From NCBI GenBank assembly GCA_963748205.1, contig CAVVIB010000023.1, positions 124,001-188,000 of the forward strand: 64,000 nt of DNA. The letters are read 5' to 3'. How positions within the stretch are numbered: position 1 is the first letter of the stretch; every line of letters begins with the position of its first letter. Under the pieces are notes generated by a model. That model was given only the letters and a program-made list of their open reading frames with translations, did not search any database and was not told the origin of the DNA. Shown in pieces: positions 17,529-26,602 of this stretch. This DNA is from JAIBJN01 sp963748205. Its GTDB lineage: Bacteria > Actinomycetota > Thermoleophilia > Gaiellales > Gaiellaceae. Made by a program: the position numbers and the translations under genes.

Positions 17529-18417
17529 TCAGGTGCGCGTACGCCGCGCATGCGGGTGCGCATTGAAGTAGGTATCGCGCCTCCGCCGATCCGAAACATG
17601 CGTGTAGATCTCGGTCGTCCCGAGGTCCGCGTGCCCGAGCATCTCCTGGACGCTGCGCAGGTCCGCGCCCCCTTCGAGCAGGTGCGTGGCGAACGAGTGG
17701 CGGAGGAGATGCGGGTGGATCCGCTCCGGGTCCAGGCCCGCCTTGGCCGCGAGCCGGCGGACGATCAAGAACGCGCCGGCGCGGGTGAGCGCGCCGCCCT
17801 GCGCGTTGAGGAAGATCTCCGGGCGGTGGCGCCTGTCGAGGTAGGGGCGCCCGCGGGAGAGGTAGCGCCGCAGCGCCTCGACCGCCTCGTTCCCGAGCGG
17901 GACGACGCGCTCCTTGTCGCCCTTGCCGACGCAGCGCACCGTGCGGTCCTCGAGGTCGACGCCGCCGCGCTCGAGCCCGACCGCCTCGCTCACGCGGAGC
18001 CCGCCGCCGTACAGGAGCTCGATGAGGGCGCGGTCGCGGAGGCTCCGCGGCGTCGTGCCGTTGGCAGCGTCGATCAGGCGCTCGACCTCGCCCAGCGAGA
18101 GCGAGCGCGGGAGCTTCTGGCGCCGCCTCGGCAGGTCGACGTCGGCGGCCGGGTTGTCGCTCCGCTGGCCGAGCGCGACGAGGTGGCGGTAGAAGGAGCG
18201 CGCAGCGGCGGCACGGCGTGCGATCGAGCTCGGCGCCTGCCCCCGCGCGCGCAGGTTGGCCAACCAGCCTTCGAGCTGCATCCGGGCCAGCCGTGGCCGG
18301 GGATCCCTCGAGGTAGGCGGACAGGTCGGCGAGATCGCGCCGGTAGGCGTCCACCGTGCGAGGCGCGCGGCGCGCCGCGAGCAGCGCGAGGAAGCCCTCC
18401 ACGGCCGGATCGGGCAC
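17529..18417 (-). pseudogene. xerC: Tyrosine recombinase XerC-like, frameshifted
   Basis: A tyrosine site-specific recombinase of the Xer type, needed for resolving chromosome dimers at dif. The catalytic domain is intact: RVSEAVGL (Arg), GKGDKERVVPLG (Lys), HPHLLRHSFATHLLEGGADL (His-x2-Arg-His), LGHADLGTTEIYTHV (His, Tyr nucleophile). The N-terminal SAM-like domain (DPAVEGFLALLAARRAPRTV) lies in another frame, so one base is gained or lost near 18285-18305, between YLEGSPATA and QLEGWLANLRARG. I set the start at GTG 18417, downstream of a repeat element; an upstream GTG at 18471 would read through that repeat. It lies 34 bases after xerD. Confidence 0.8.
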
Positions 18418-18419
18418 GT

Positions 18420-18436
18420 CCGGGGTCTGACCCCGG
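18420..18436. repeat. Short palindromic repeat, copy 1 (GGGGTCTGACCCC type)
   Basis: ccggggtctgaccccgg is a palindrome with 8-bp arms and a one-base centre, lying in the 34-base gap between xerD and xerC. The flank ccatggcc is shared with the copies at 47.9-48.0 kb. It resembles REP-type elements described with RAYT transposases, but no transposase is in the window. Confidence 0.6.
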
Positions 18437-18451
18437 CCATGGCCGTTCGTG

Positions 18452-19300
18452 TCAGGCGCGGGGGTGGGCACGGTCGTAGACCTTCCGGAGGCGCTTGGCG
18501 TCCACGTGGCTGTAGATCTGGGTCGTCGAGAGCGACGAGTGGCCGAGGAGCTCCTGGATCGTGCGCAGGTCGGCGCCGCCCTCGAGCAGGTGTGTCGCGA
18601 ACGCGTGGCGGAGGCGATGCGGGTTGGGGAGGAGCCTGCGCAGCGTCGACGTGTCGAGCGGCTTTCCGCGCGCCGAGAGGAAGAGCGTGTCGATCGCGCC
18701 GCGCGCCAGCGCGGGGCGCGCGTGCTCGAGGTAGCGGCGCAGCCGGTAGGCCGCCTCTTCGCCCAGGGGCACGACGCGCTCCTTTCCGCCCTTCCCGAGC
18801 ACGTGAACCGTCTCCCGCTCGAAGTCGACGTCGGCGAGCGTCAGGTCGACGGCCTCCTGGGCCCGGAGCCCCGCGGAGTAGACGAGCTCGAGCAGCGCGC
18901 GGTTCCGGAGCGTCAGCGGGTCGTTCCCGTCGAGCTCTGCCAGGAGCGCGTCCGTCTCAGCCGGCCTGGGCGCGTGCGGAAGGCGCCGGCGGCGCCGGCC
19001 GGTGACGGCGAGGTCGGGCACGTGGCCTGGGCCTCTGCTCGCGCGCACGAGGGAGCGGACGGCGGCCAGCTTGCGGGCGACCGTGGTCTGCGCGAGCTTG
19101 CGCGGCTGCCGACCGGGGCGGTCGGCGCCGAGCTCCGCCGCGTAGCGGGCGAACGCGCGGGCGTCGAACGAGCCGAGGTCGAGGCCGTTGCGGCGCAGCC
19201 AGCTCGCGAGCTCCTCGAGGTCGCTGCGGTAGGCGCGCCGGGTCGCGTCGGAGAGCGACTGGCTACGCAGAAAGCTGTCGATGGCGGCGCCTGTGTCCAC
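18452..19300 (-). CDS. xerD: Tyrosine recombinase XerD-like
   Basis: A 282-residue Xer recombinase starting at GTG 19300. The N-terminal core-binding domain is SLSDATRRAYRSDLEELASWLR. Catalytic residues are Arg in SAGLRAQEAVDL, Lys in GKGGKERVVPLG, HRLRH, LGH and the nucleophile in TTQIYSHV. The stretch between the beta-hairpin and HRLRH (LDTSTLRRLLPNPHRLRHAF) is roughly ten residues shorter than in typical XerC/D, which removes most of one helix. Having both Xer genes in tandem is unusual; they normally sit apart on the chromosome. Confidence 0.86.
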   Translation of the reverse strand: MDTGAAIDSFLRSQSLSDATRRAYRSDLEELASWLRRNGLDLGSFDARAFARYAAELGADRPGRQPRKLAQTTVARKLAAVRSLVRASRGPGHVPDLAVTGRRRRRLPHAPRPAETDALLAELDGNDPLTLRNRALLELVYSAGLRAQEAVDLTLADVDFERETVHVLGKGGKERVVPLGEEAAYRLRRYLEHARPALARGAIDTLFLSARGKPLDTSTLRRLLPNPHRLRHAFATHLLEGGADLRTIQELLGHSSLSTTQIYSHVDAKRLRKVYDRAHPRA

Positions 19301-19323
19301 GACAGGCAGTTCCGCCTCGCGCC

Positions 19324-19329
19324 TAGGCT
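19324..19329 (+). promoter_or_regulatory. -10 box of a leaderless promoter for the DUF2071 gene
   Basis: TAGGCT ends 7 nt before GTG 19337, inside the 36-base gap to the divergent xerD start. It supports the chosen GTG and fits the leaderless pattern of the window. Confidence 0.45.
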
Positions 19330-19336
19330 TCCTGCC

Positions 19337-19948
19337 GTGCTCCTCCGCCACCGGGCCCGAGATCTCGTCCTCGCGAGCTGGGAAACGGACCCGGATCGCG
19401 TCAGGGAAACCCTGCCCGCCGGGCTCGAGCCGGCGACCGTCGACGGACGGCATCTCGTCACCCTGGCGGCGCTGCGCTGGGAGGGCGCCCGCCTGGGCGG
19501 GCTCCCCGTTCCCCGCTTCTCGCAGGTGAACGTGCGCGTGTACGGGCGCCTCGGCGACGCGACCGCGGTTGTCTTCCTCGCGCTCCGCGTCACCACCTTC
19601 GGGATGGGCGGCGCCCTGCTCGGCTTCCCGGTTCGTCTCGCGCGCGCGCGCGTGCGCGAGGGACTGGTCGACGCGCCGGGCTTCGGCGTCTCGCTCCGCT
19701 ACGAGCGCCGCGGCCCCGCCGAGCCCAGCGAGCTGGGCGCGCACGAGCTCGGGATCTTCGAGGCCGCGGGCGTCCGCGCCTTCCGCGTCCGCCGCGGGGA
19801 GGCGAGCTGGGAGCGCGCGGAGGCGGCCGGCCCCGTGAGGCCCGACCCGCTCCTCGCGCTCGGCTTCCCGGTCGAGGGCCCGCCGGAGATCCGGTACGTG
19901 GCCCGCACCTCGTTCGAGGTCGACCTGCCTCCGCGCAAGGTCTCCTAG
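19337..19948 (+). CDS. DUF2071 (YqjF-like) protein
   Basis: A 203-residue protein of the DUF2071/COG3361 type, structurally related to acetoacetate decarboxylase. It shows the typical opening LVLASWETDPDRVRETLPAGLEPATVDGRHLVTL, then FSQVNVRVYGRLGDATAVVFLALRV and a late FEVDLPPR. No catalytic lysine assignment is possible by eye. The family has no established function. The start at GTG 19337 is chosen over the much longer upstream open frame, which is antisense to xerD. Its stop overlaps the stop of the SRPBCC gene on the other strand. Confidence 0.72.
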   Translation: MLLRHRARDLVLASWETDPDRVRETLPAGLEPATVDGRHLVTLAALRWEGARLGGLPVPRFSQVNVRVYGRLGDATAVVFLALRVTTFGMGGALLGFPVRLARARVREGLVDAPGFGVSLRYERRGPAEPSELGAHELGIFEAAGVRAFRVRRGEASWERAEAAGPVRPDPLLALGFPVEGPPEIRYVARTSFEVDLPPRKVS

Positions 19949-20334
19949 CCGAACTCCCGCTCGATGTTCTCGAACTCGCGGACGAGTGAGGCGTGTTGGG
20001 CCTCGAACAGCTCGTCGCTCGACCCTGAGGCCTGGAACATCGTGAAGGTGAACGCGCTCTGCCCGTCCGGCAACTCGACCACGCGGGTGGGGAAGAGCGC
20101 CATCTCGGTCTCGGTCGGGCCGGCGAGCATGTCGATCACGCCCGTCCGCTCGTCCGCCTCGATCCGGAAGAAGAACTCGCCCAGCCCGTTGACGACCTTG
20201 TGCCGGCCGTCGACGACCTTCAGCTCCCGCGCAAAATCCGTGGCCCAGAGGGGCAGGTTCTCGACCTCGGCCAGGTAGGCGAACACCCTCGCCTTCGGGG
20301 CGGGCAGCACCGTGGTGACGGTTCTCGACTTCAT
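19945..20334 (-). CDS. SRPBCC (START-like) family protein
   Basis: A 129-residue polyketide cyclase/START-type ligand-binding protein. The opening TVTTVLPAPKARVFAYLAEVENLPLWATDF is characteristic, with the helix-grip body (FFFRIEADERTGVIDMLA; PDGQSAFTFTMFQ) and a long C-terminal helix (HASLVREFENIEREFG). It overlaps the marR stop by 4 bases (ATGA), so it is the second gene of a marR operon. MarR-SRPBCC pairs are common, and the SRPBCC protein may bind or act on the ligand sensed by MarR. Confidence 0.82.
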   Translation of the reverse strand: MKSRTVTTVLPAPKARVFAYLAEVENLPLWATDFARELKVVDGRHKVVNGLGEFFFRIEADERTGVIDMLAGPTETEMALFPTRVVELPDGQSAFTFTMFQASGSSDELFEAQHASLVREFENIEREFG

Positions 20335-20768
20335 AGCGACATGACCTCCTGTAGCGATGTGGTGAGGACCTCGCGCTCGGCCGCGGAGAGCCGCCGCTCG
20401 ACGCGGGCATCCAGGCGCGCGAGCACGCGCTCGGCGGCCGGCTGGAAGGAGCGGGCGCGGGCAGTCAGGAAGATCCGGAAGGCACGTCCGTCCTCCGGGT
20501 CGCGCTCGCGGCGAACGAGGCCGTCACGCTCCGCCAGGCGGATGAGCGTCGTCATCGTCTGCTTGGCGAGCCGCGCCCTCGCGGCCAGCTCGCCCATACG
20601 CAGGCCGTCCTCCTCGAAGAGGGGGATGAGCACCGAGCCGTACGACGGACGCACCTCCGGAAAGCCCTCCTGCACGAACCCGGCGTGCAGGAGCTCGTTC
20701 CAGCGCTGCGTCGCTTTGGCCAGCAGGTAGCCCAGGTTCTCGCGGGTTGCTCGTCGCGGTCGAGGCAT
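20331..20768 (-). CDS. MarR-family transcriptional regulator
   Basis: A 145-residue winged-helix regulator. The recognition region is MGELAARARLAKQTMTTLIRLAERDGLVRRERDPEDGRAFRIFLT, with the wing arginines intact. The N- and C-terminal helices form the dimer. The ATG 20768 lies inside a 24-bp palindrome, so the protein very probably represses itself and the SRPBCC gene by covering its own promoter and start. MarR proteins usually lose DNA affinity on binding small aromatic ligands; the ligand here is unknown. Confidence 0.88.
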   Translation of the reverse strand: MPRPRRATRENLGYLLAKATQRWNELLHAGFVQEGFPEVRPSYGSVLIPLFEEDGLRMGELAARARLAKQTMTTLIRLAERDGLVRRERDPEDGRAFRIFLTARARSFQPAAERVLARLDARVERRLSAAEREVLTTSLQEVMSL

Positions 20769-20790
20769 ATAGTCCGATATAGGACTATAT
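20767..20790. promoter_or_regulatory. Palindromic operator overlapping the marR start codon
   Basis: atatagtcc-gatata-ggactatat has perfect 9-bp arms with a 6-bp centre that is itself AT-rich. On the minus strand it includes TATAGT, a good -10 box 15 nt before the ATG, and the first bases of the marR start codon. Its position explains autorepression by steric block. Confidence 0.7.
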
Positions 20791-21050
20791 CATGGAAGGC
20801 CGGGCGGTCGGGGCGGGGCGTGCGAGCCGGTGCGGGCCTCGAGCCACGCTTCGACGCTCTCGTGCGGCTCCACGACCGTCTCGTCGCCGCTCACGCGCAC
20901 CGAGTAGATGTGGCCCTCGACACAACGGTAGAGCTGCTCCTCGAACGGCTTCTTCCACCAGAGGAACCCCACGGCGCCCACGAAGGGCGCGCCCACGGTG
21001 ATCGCCGGCGGCGACAGGCAGCCGGGACAGCGGTGCTCGGGCTCTGCCAC
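20790..21050 (-). CDS. Small zinc-ribbon-like hypothetical protein
   Basis: An 86-residue protein from GTG 21050. The N-terminus has EHRCPGCLSPP, and a further cysteine lies in YRCVEGHIYSV, so a zinc ribbon with one variant ligand is possible. WWKKPFEEQLYRC follows a hydrophobic stretch (ITVGAPFVGAVGFLWW). The stop touches the marR palindrome, so this gene runs toward marR. Function unknown. Confidence 0.6.
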   Translation of the reverse strand: MAEPEHRCPGCLSPPAITVGAPFVGAVGFLWWKKPFEEQLYRCVEGHIYSVRVSGDETVVEPHESVEAWLEARTGSHAPPRPPGLP

Positions 21051-21076
21051 TGGCCGGAGCCTATGAGAGAAGCGTG

Positions 21077-21110
21077 GCGGCGGCTCTCCCGTTGCCGGGA
21101 AAGCCGCCGC
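21077..21110 (-). terminator. Strong hairpin terminator after the exported amidohydrolase
   Basis: gcggcggct-c-tcccg / cggga-a-agccgccgc pairs over 14 of 15 positions around a 4-nt loop, 13 bases beyond the amidohydrolase stop. The minus-strand continuation is T-rich but not a clean U-tract, so it may work as a rho-independent or bidirectional terminator. Confidence 0.6.
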
Positions 21111-21122
21111 CTGCCTGCGGCC

Positions 21123-22799
21123 CTAGTCGAGGCCTGCGTACTCGCCGGCGCCGTAGACGATGCGCCCGTCCACGACGGTCAGGAGCGACTGGATCTTCCA
21201 GATCTCGCTGTCCGGAACCGTGAAGTAGTCCTTGTCCAGGACGATCAGGTCCGCGTACTTGCCCGTCTCGAGCGTGCCGACCTTGTCATCCAGGTCGAGG
21301 AACCACGCGCAATCGGAGGTGTAGGAACGGAGCGCCTCCAGGCGGGTCAGCCGCTCCTCGGGCGGAACGCCTTCGTCGCCCGGGAGAAGCGTCTGGCCGG
21401 TGGTGACGAAGAAGAGGCTCAGGAAGGGCGGCCACGGAGCGACGTTCATCGCGTCCGTCATCAGGCACATCTGTGCGCTGTTCTCCTTCGTCGTCTTGAA
21501 GCGCGGGCCGGTGCCCCCGTCCTGCACGGGAGCGATCGTGAGGGCCCAGCCGATTCCGAGCGCCTTCGCCCGCGCGAGCTGTTCGTCGCTCGGCTGCCCG
21601 TTGCCCGGGTGCGCGATGCGCCACTTGAGCTTGCCGACGTCGTAGACCTGGTCGGCTGCCTCGAACCCGCTCAGGATCGCGTCGATGTTCCCGACGTGTG
21701 TCTCCACGCTGAGCCGCTTGGAGGCGGACCAGCGCATCACGTCCGCGTACTGCGGATCGGTGGCCATCACGTCCTCGCCCGGCCCGAGGTACTTGAACAT
21801 GTCATCTCCGAGGAAGCCGAGGGCGTTCTGCGTCTCGGGGATGACCCGGTTGATGTCGTACCCGCTCATCGCGTTGAAGGCGATGCGGGCGTTGAGGCCG
21901 CCGTCGCGGTAGAGCTGCATCGCGCCCTCTTCGACGTGGAGCTTGTCGTTGATCGCTCCGCCGGTGCCCCAGGGGGCGTCGTTGCCGCCTGCGTCCTTCC
22001 ACGCGGTCAGGCCGCGGCTGTTCGCCTCGCGGATGAAGTCCGAGAGGCACTTTGCCTCGCCGTCCACACCGATCGCGTCGAGCTGCGCGAGGATCGCCTG
22101 GTTGATGAGCGTCGTCGCGGGCGCCGTGATCTGGCCGGTCGGAACGCCGTTCGCGTCGAGCACGACGCCGGGCGAGCCGGGCCCGAGCCCGACCGCGGTG
22201 AGCGCGGCCTGGTTCACGCGCGCCCCGGCGAAGCCGCCGCCCTGGATCCAGAGCGGGTTTGCCGGAGCCGCGGCGCTGAGCTCGGCGAACGTGAAGAGGG
22301 TGGGGTTGTCGAGCTGTGGGAGGCTCCACCCACCCTGGGTCGTCCAGATCCACTTCCCGTCGGGCAGCTCGGCGGCCTTGGCCGCGTACATGGCGAGCGC
22401 CGTGGAGCGGCTCGTGACGAGGTCGAGCCGGACGACCTGCGTCCAGCAGTGGTAGCCCTCCCGCATTCCGTGGAGGTGGCCGTCGATGAGACCTGGGAGC
22501 ACACGCCTGCCCTTGAGGTCGACGACCTTCGTGCCCTTGTCGGCGAGGGCCTTGATGCGGCCGTTCTGATCGTCGGTGGCGATGATCTTGCCGTCCCGAA
22601 TCGCGATCGCCTTGACCGTCGAGTTCGAGCCGTCGAGCGTCGAGATGACGCCGTTGTAGAGGATCAGGTCGGGAGCGTTCGCGACCCTGATCTGCTGGTT
22701 GACGGTCGGGCCGGAGGCGCTGACCGCCGCCGCGATGACGAGCGCGACGAGTGCCAGGCCGACCAGCACCCGGCTGCCGACCAATCGTTGAAGTTTCAT
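21123..22799 (-). CDS. Exported amidohydrolase (YtcJ-like, metal-dependent)
   Basis: A 558-residue amidohydrolase of the YtcJ/COG1574 type. ATG 22799 has a very strong ribosome binding site (GGAGGGGAGGA) and begins a signal peptide or anchor (residues 5-28, RLVGSRVLVGLALVALVIAAAV). The first metal motif is DGHLH near residue 100; later parts (TAWKDAGGNDAP; SVETHVGNIDAIL; YTSDCAWFLDLDDKVGTLETGKYADLIVLD) follow the family. Extracellular location is inferred. It is transcribed divergently from gntR, with a GntR-type operator at its transcription start, so it probably acts on the substrate of the island before uptake. Confidence 0.85.
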   Translation of the reverse strand: MKLQRLVGSRVLVGLALVALVIAAAVSASGPTVNQQIRVANAPDLILYNGVISTLDGSNSTVKAIAIRDGKIIATDDQNGRIKALADKGTKVVDLKGRRVLPGLIDGHLHGMREGYHCWTQVVRLDLVTSRSTALAMYAAKAAELPDGKWIWTTQGGWSLPQLDNPTLFTFAELSAAAPANPLWIQGGGFAGARVNQAALTAVGLGPGSPGVVLDANGVPTGQITAPATTLINQAILAQLDAIGVDGEAKCLSDFIREANSRGLTAWKDAGGNDAPWGTGGAINDKLHVEEGAMQLYRDGGLNARIAFNAMSGYDINRVIPETQNALGFLGDDMFKYLGPGEDVMATDPQYADVMRWSASKRLSVETHVGNIDAILSGFEAADQVYDVGKLKWRIAHPGNGQPSDEQLARAKALGIGWALTIAPVQDGGTGPRFKTTKENSAQMCLMTDAMNVAPWPPFLSLFFVTTGQTLLPGDEGVPPEERLTRLEALRSYTSDCAWFLDLDDKVGTLETGKYADLIVLDKDYFTVPDSEIWKIQSLLTVVDGRIVYGAGEYAGLD

Positions 22800-22844
22800 T
22801 CCTCCCCTCCTTCCGCGGACAGCCACGTCCCAGATGTGTAGGCT

Positions 22845-22861
22845 TGTCCGACTGTCTGACA
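22845..22861. promoter_or_regulatory. GntR-type operator 1 (amidohydrolase promoter)
   Basis: TGTCCGA-CTG-TCTGACA has 7-bp arms, a 3-bp centre and one mismatch. It lies just downstream of the -10 box of the amidohydrolase promoter, where a bound repressor would block transcription. It shares arm sequence and spacing with sites at 22958 and 39599. Confidence 0.6.
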
Positions 22862-22865
22862 GGCG

Positions 22866-22895
22866 AGTATGTGCAGGCGGCCCGTGACGTGTCAA
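22866..22895 (-). promoter_or_regulatory. Promoter of the exported amidohydrolase
   Basis: On the minus strand TTGACA (22895-22890) and CATACT (22871-22866) are separated by 18 bp, a near-consensus housekeeping promoter. The 5' leader is about 60 nt and contains operator 1. Confidence 0.6.
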
Positions 22896-22910
22896 GCTTC
22901 TGCAAGCGGC

Positions 22911-22940
22911 TTGCCAGGGTGCGGGGGACGGCGTTATAAA
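22911..22940 (+). promoter_or_regulatory. Promoter of gntR and the catabolic island
   Basis: TTGCCA (22911-22916) and TATAAA (22935-22940) are spaced by 18 bp. The start codon TTG 22957 follows within 17 nt, and operator 2 overlaps it. Confidence 0.6.
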
Positions 22941-22956
22941 ATGAGGCAGGTGTCCC

Positions 22957-23712
22957 TTGTCTGACGATCAGACACCCGAATCCGTCCTGGCCCTTCGCGG
23001 GCCGATCGAGCGCCGTAACACCTACGAGCTCGTGGCTGACCGCCTGCTCGCGCTCATCAGCGAGCGGCACCTGAAGCCGGGCGACACGCTCCCGACCGAG
23101 CGTGAGCTGATGCAGCACTACGGCGTCGGGCGCTCGTCGGTGCGCGAGGCGCTTCGCATGCTCGAGTCCAAGGGCCTGATCAGCGCCGGCGGCAGCGGCG
23201 CGTTCGCGGTCGCGGACTTCCGGAACCCGCTCAACGACTCGCTCTCGCTCCTGCTCGCCGTGGAGGAGGGCAGCCTGCGTGAGCTCTTCGAGGTGCGGCG
23301 CATCGTCGAGGGCGAAGCCGTGGCACTTGCGACCGAGCGCGGCAACAAGTCCTACCTCGAGCGCATGCGCGACGCGACCGAGGTCATGCGCGAGGGGCTC
23401 GCCGACCGCGAGGAGTACATCGAGGCCGACGTCGCCTTCCACCTCACGATCGCGGAGGCGACGCAGAACCGCCTGATCCTCCACCTCATGCACGCCATCC
23501 GCGATCAGCTCGAGCGCGCGCTGGGGTCGATCTACAAGATCCCCGGCAGCCCCGAGCAGTCGATCGAGGACCACGGCCTGATCATCGCGGCCATGGCCGA
23601 GGGGCGGCCCGACGAGGCGCGCGAGCGCATGCGCGAGCACCTCGGGCGCGTCGAGGAAGCGGTCGACGCGGCCACGGCCAAGTCGACGCGCCGTCGAAAG
23701 CGGAGCCGCTAG
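22957..23712 (+). CDS. GntR/FCD-family transcriptional regulator
   Basis: A 251-residue regulator. The winged helix (about residues 20-90) reads NTYELVADRLLALI ... LPTERELMQHYGVGRSSVREALRMLESKGLI, and the FCD ligand-binding domain (about 105-235) has LRELFEVRRIVEGEAVALA and DVAFHLTIAEATQNRLILHLMHAI with the likely metal/ligand histidines. FCD members usually sense organic acids. The start is TTG 22957, with GAGGCAGG 6-13 nt upstream. Operator 2 covers the first codons, so it probably represses itself. It is the first gene of a long same-strand series to 47.9 kb. Confidence 0.9.
   Translation: MSDDQTPESVLALRGPIERRNTYELVADRLLALISERHLKPGDTLPTERELMQHYGVGRSSVREALRMLESKGLISAGGSGAFAVADFRNPLNDSLSLLLAVEEGSLRELFEVRRIVEGEAVALATERGNKSYLERMRDATEVMREGLADREEYIEADVAFHLTIAEATQNRLILHLMHAIRDQLERALGSIYKIPGSPEQSIEDHGLIIAAMAEGRPDEARERMREHLGRVEEAVDAATAKSTRRRKRSR
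22958..22974. promoter_or_regulatory. GntR-type operator 2 (overlaps gntR start)
   Basis: TGTCTGA-CGA-TCAGACA is a perfect 7-3-7 palindrome covering codons 1-6 of gntR, 17 bases after the -10 box. It is the best copy of the island's operator. Confidence 0.7.
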
Positions 23713-23714
23713 GC

Positions 23715-24604
23715 GTGGCGAACGTCGGCTTCGTGGGTCTCGGGGTCATGGGCGGCGGCGTCACCAGGCGCCTCCTCGCCGCAGGACACACGGTTCACGG
23801 CTACAACCGCTCCCGCGAGAAGGCGGCGCCGCTCGTCGAGCTCGGCCTCGTCCTCGAGGATTCGCCCCGCGACGTGGCGGAGGCCGCGGACGTCGTCTTC
23901 AGCATGGTCACGAACGTCGCCGCGCTCGAGGCGGTGACACAGGGCCCCGACGGCATCCTTGCCGGTCTCGGCCCCGGGAAGGTCTACGTCGACATGACGA
24001 CCGGCACCCCCGAGGCGAGCCGGGCCCTTGCAGAGCTGGTCGCCGAGCGCGGCGCGCGGATGCTCGACGCGCCGGTCTCCGGAAGCGTCACCACTCTCGA
24101 GGAGGGCCGCCTCTCGATCATGGTCGGCGGCGACGAGGACGCGTTCGCGGAGGTCGAGCCGATCCTCCTCGACATCGGGCCGACCGTCATGCGCATCGGC
24201 TCGAACGGCCAGGCGCTCCTGATGAAGATCGCCATCAATCTGAGCCTCCACGTCCAGATGGTCGCCTTCTGCGAGGGCCTGCTCCTCGCCGAGAAGGACG
24301 GCATCGACAAGGAAGTGGCGGTCGAGGCGCTCCTGAAGAGCGTCATCGCCTCGCCGATGCTCAAGTACCGCGGGCCCTCCGTCCTCGAGATGCCGGACGA
24401 GGTGTGGTTCAACGTCAACATGATGCAGAAGGACATGAACCTCGCCCTCGAGGCGGGCCGCAAGCTCGACGTCCCCATGCCGACCACGGCGATCTCGAAC
24501 GAGCTGCTCACGGCGGCCCGGGCGATGGGCCTCGCCGAGCAGGACTTCGCCGTCGTCTACGAGGTCATGGCCCACATGGCCGGCCTCAGGGAGGTGGCGC
24601 GCTA

Positions 24605-24605
<1 letters not shown>
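23715..24605 (+). CDS. 3-hydroxyisobutyrate dehydrogenase-family NAD(P) oxidoreductase
   Basis: A 296-residue beta-hydroxyacid dehydrogenase. The Rossmann motif is VGFVGLGVMGGGVTRRLLAAGH, the substrate loop DAPVSGSVTTLEEGRLSIMVGG and the catalytic lysine is in the segment NGQALLMKIAINLSL (Lys in LMK). Relatives reduce tartronate semialdehyde or oxidise 3-hydroxyisobutyrate. GTG 23715 follows the gntR stop by 2 bases. A close homologue lies at 48.4 kb on the other strand, so the island has two. Confidence 0.88.
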
Positions 24606-25580
<975 letters not shown>

Positions 25581-25594
<14 letters not shown>

Positions 25595-26601
25595 CGTCGA
25601 AGAGCCCGTGACGAGCGGCGCGCGGGAGATCTCGCTCGCCCAGGCCGTCAACGAGGCGCTCGCCGAGGAGCTGCGCCGCGACCCGACCGTCTTCGTGATC
25701 GGCGAGGACGTGGCCGAGGCCGGCACGCCGTTCAAGGTGCTCTCCGGGCTCGTGGACGAGTTCGGCCCGCAGCGCGTCCTCGACTCGCCCATCTCCGAGG
25801 CCGGGATCACCGGCATCGGGCTCGGCGCCGCCATGACCGGGCATGCGCCCGGTCGTGGACATCATGTTCGGCGACTTCATGACCCTGGTCATGGACCAGG
25901 TCGTCAACCAGGCCGCCAAGGTGCACTACATGTCGGGCGGGCGCCTGAAGGCGCCGCTCACGGTGCGGACGACGCTCGGCGCCACGCGACGCTCGGCGGC
26001 GCAGCACAGCCAGAGCCTCCACGCGTGGGTCGCGCACATCCCCGGGCTCAAGGTGGCGCTTCCGGCGACGCCCTACGACGCCAAGGGACTGCTGAAGTCG
26101 GCTATCCGAGACGACAGCCCCGTCGTCGTATTCGAGGACAAGATGATGTTCGCGACCAAGGGACCGGTGCCCGAGGAGGAGTACACGCTGCCGTTCGGCG
26201 TCGCCGACGTGAAGCGCGAGGGCGAGGACGTCACGCTCGTGGCCACGAGCTCGATGGTCTACGTCGCGCTCGAGGCGGCCGAGGAGCTCGCCCGCGAGGG
26301 CGTGAGCGCCGAGGTCGTCGACCCGCGGACGCTCGTCCCCCTCGACCGCGAGACGATCGTCGGCTCGGCCGTGAAGACCGGCCGGGCGATCGTCCTCGAC
26401 GAGGGCCACCAGAGCTACGGCGCCTCGGCGGAGATCGCCGCCGTGATCGGCGAGGGCGCCTTCTTCCACCTCGACGCGCCCGTCACGCGGGCCGGCGCGA
26501 TGGACGTCCCGATCCCCTTCTCGCCGGTGCTCGAGGACCAGACGGTGCCGACCCCCGAGAGCGTCTTCGAGCTCGCCAAGTCACTCGTCGGAAAGGCATG
26601 A
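25581..26601 (+). pseudogene. 2-oxoacid dehydrogenase E1 component, beta subunit, frameshifted
   Basis: The E1 beta chain opens at ATG 25581 (REISLAQAVNEALAEELRRD, FVIGEDVAEAGTPFKV, SPISEAGITGIGLGAAMTG). After residue 87 the frame breaks: an extra c at about 25842 separates GAAMTG from MRPVVDIMFGDFMTLVMDQ, which continues normally to 26601 (GFGKSL-type tail replaced by VFELAKSLVGKA). Joining the two gives about 339 residues, normal for the family. Since all motifs on both sides are intact, an assembly indel is more likely than decay. The part from ATG 25843 could be called as a separate gene. Confidence 0.85.
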
Positions 26602-26602
26602 G

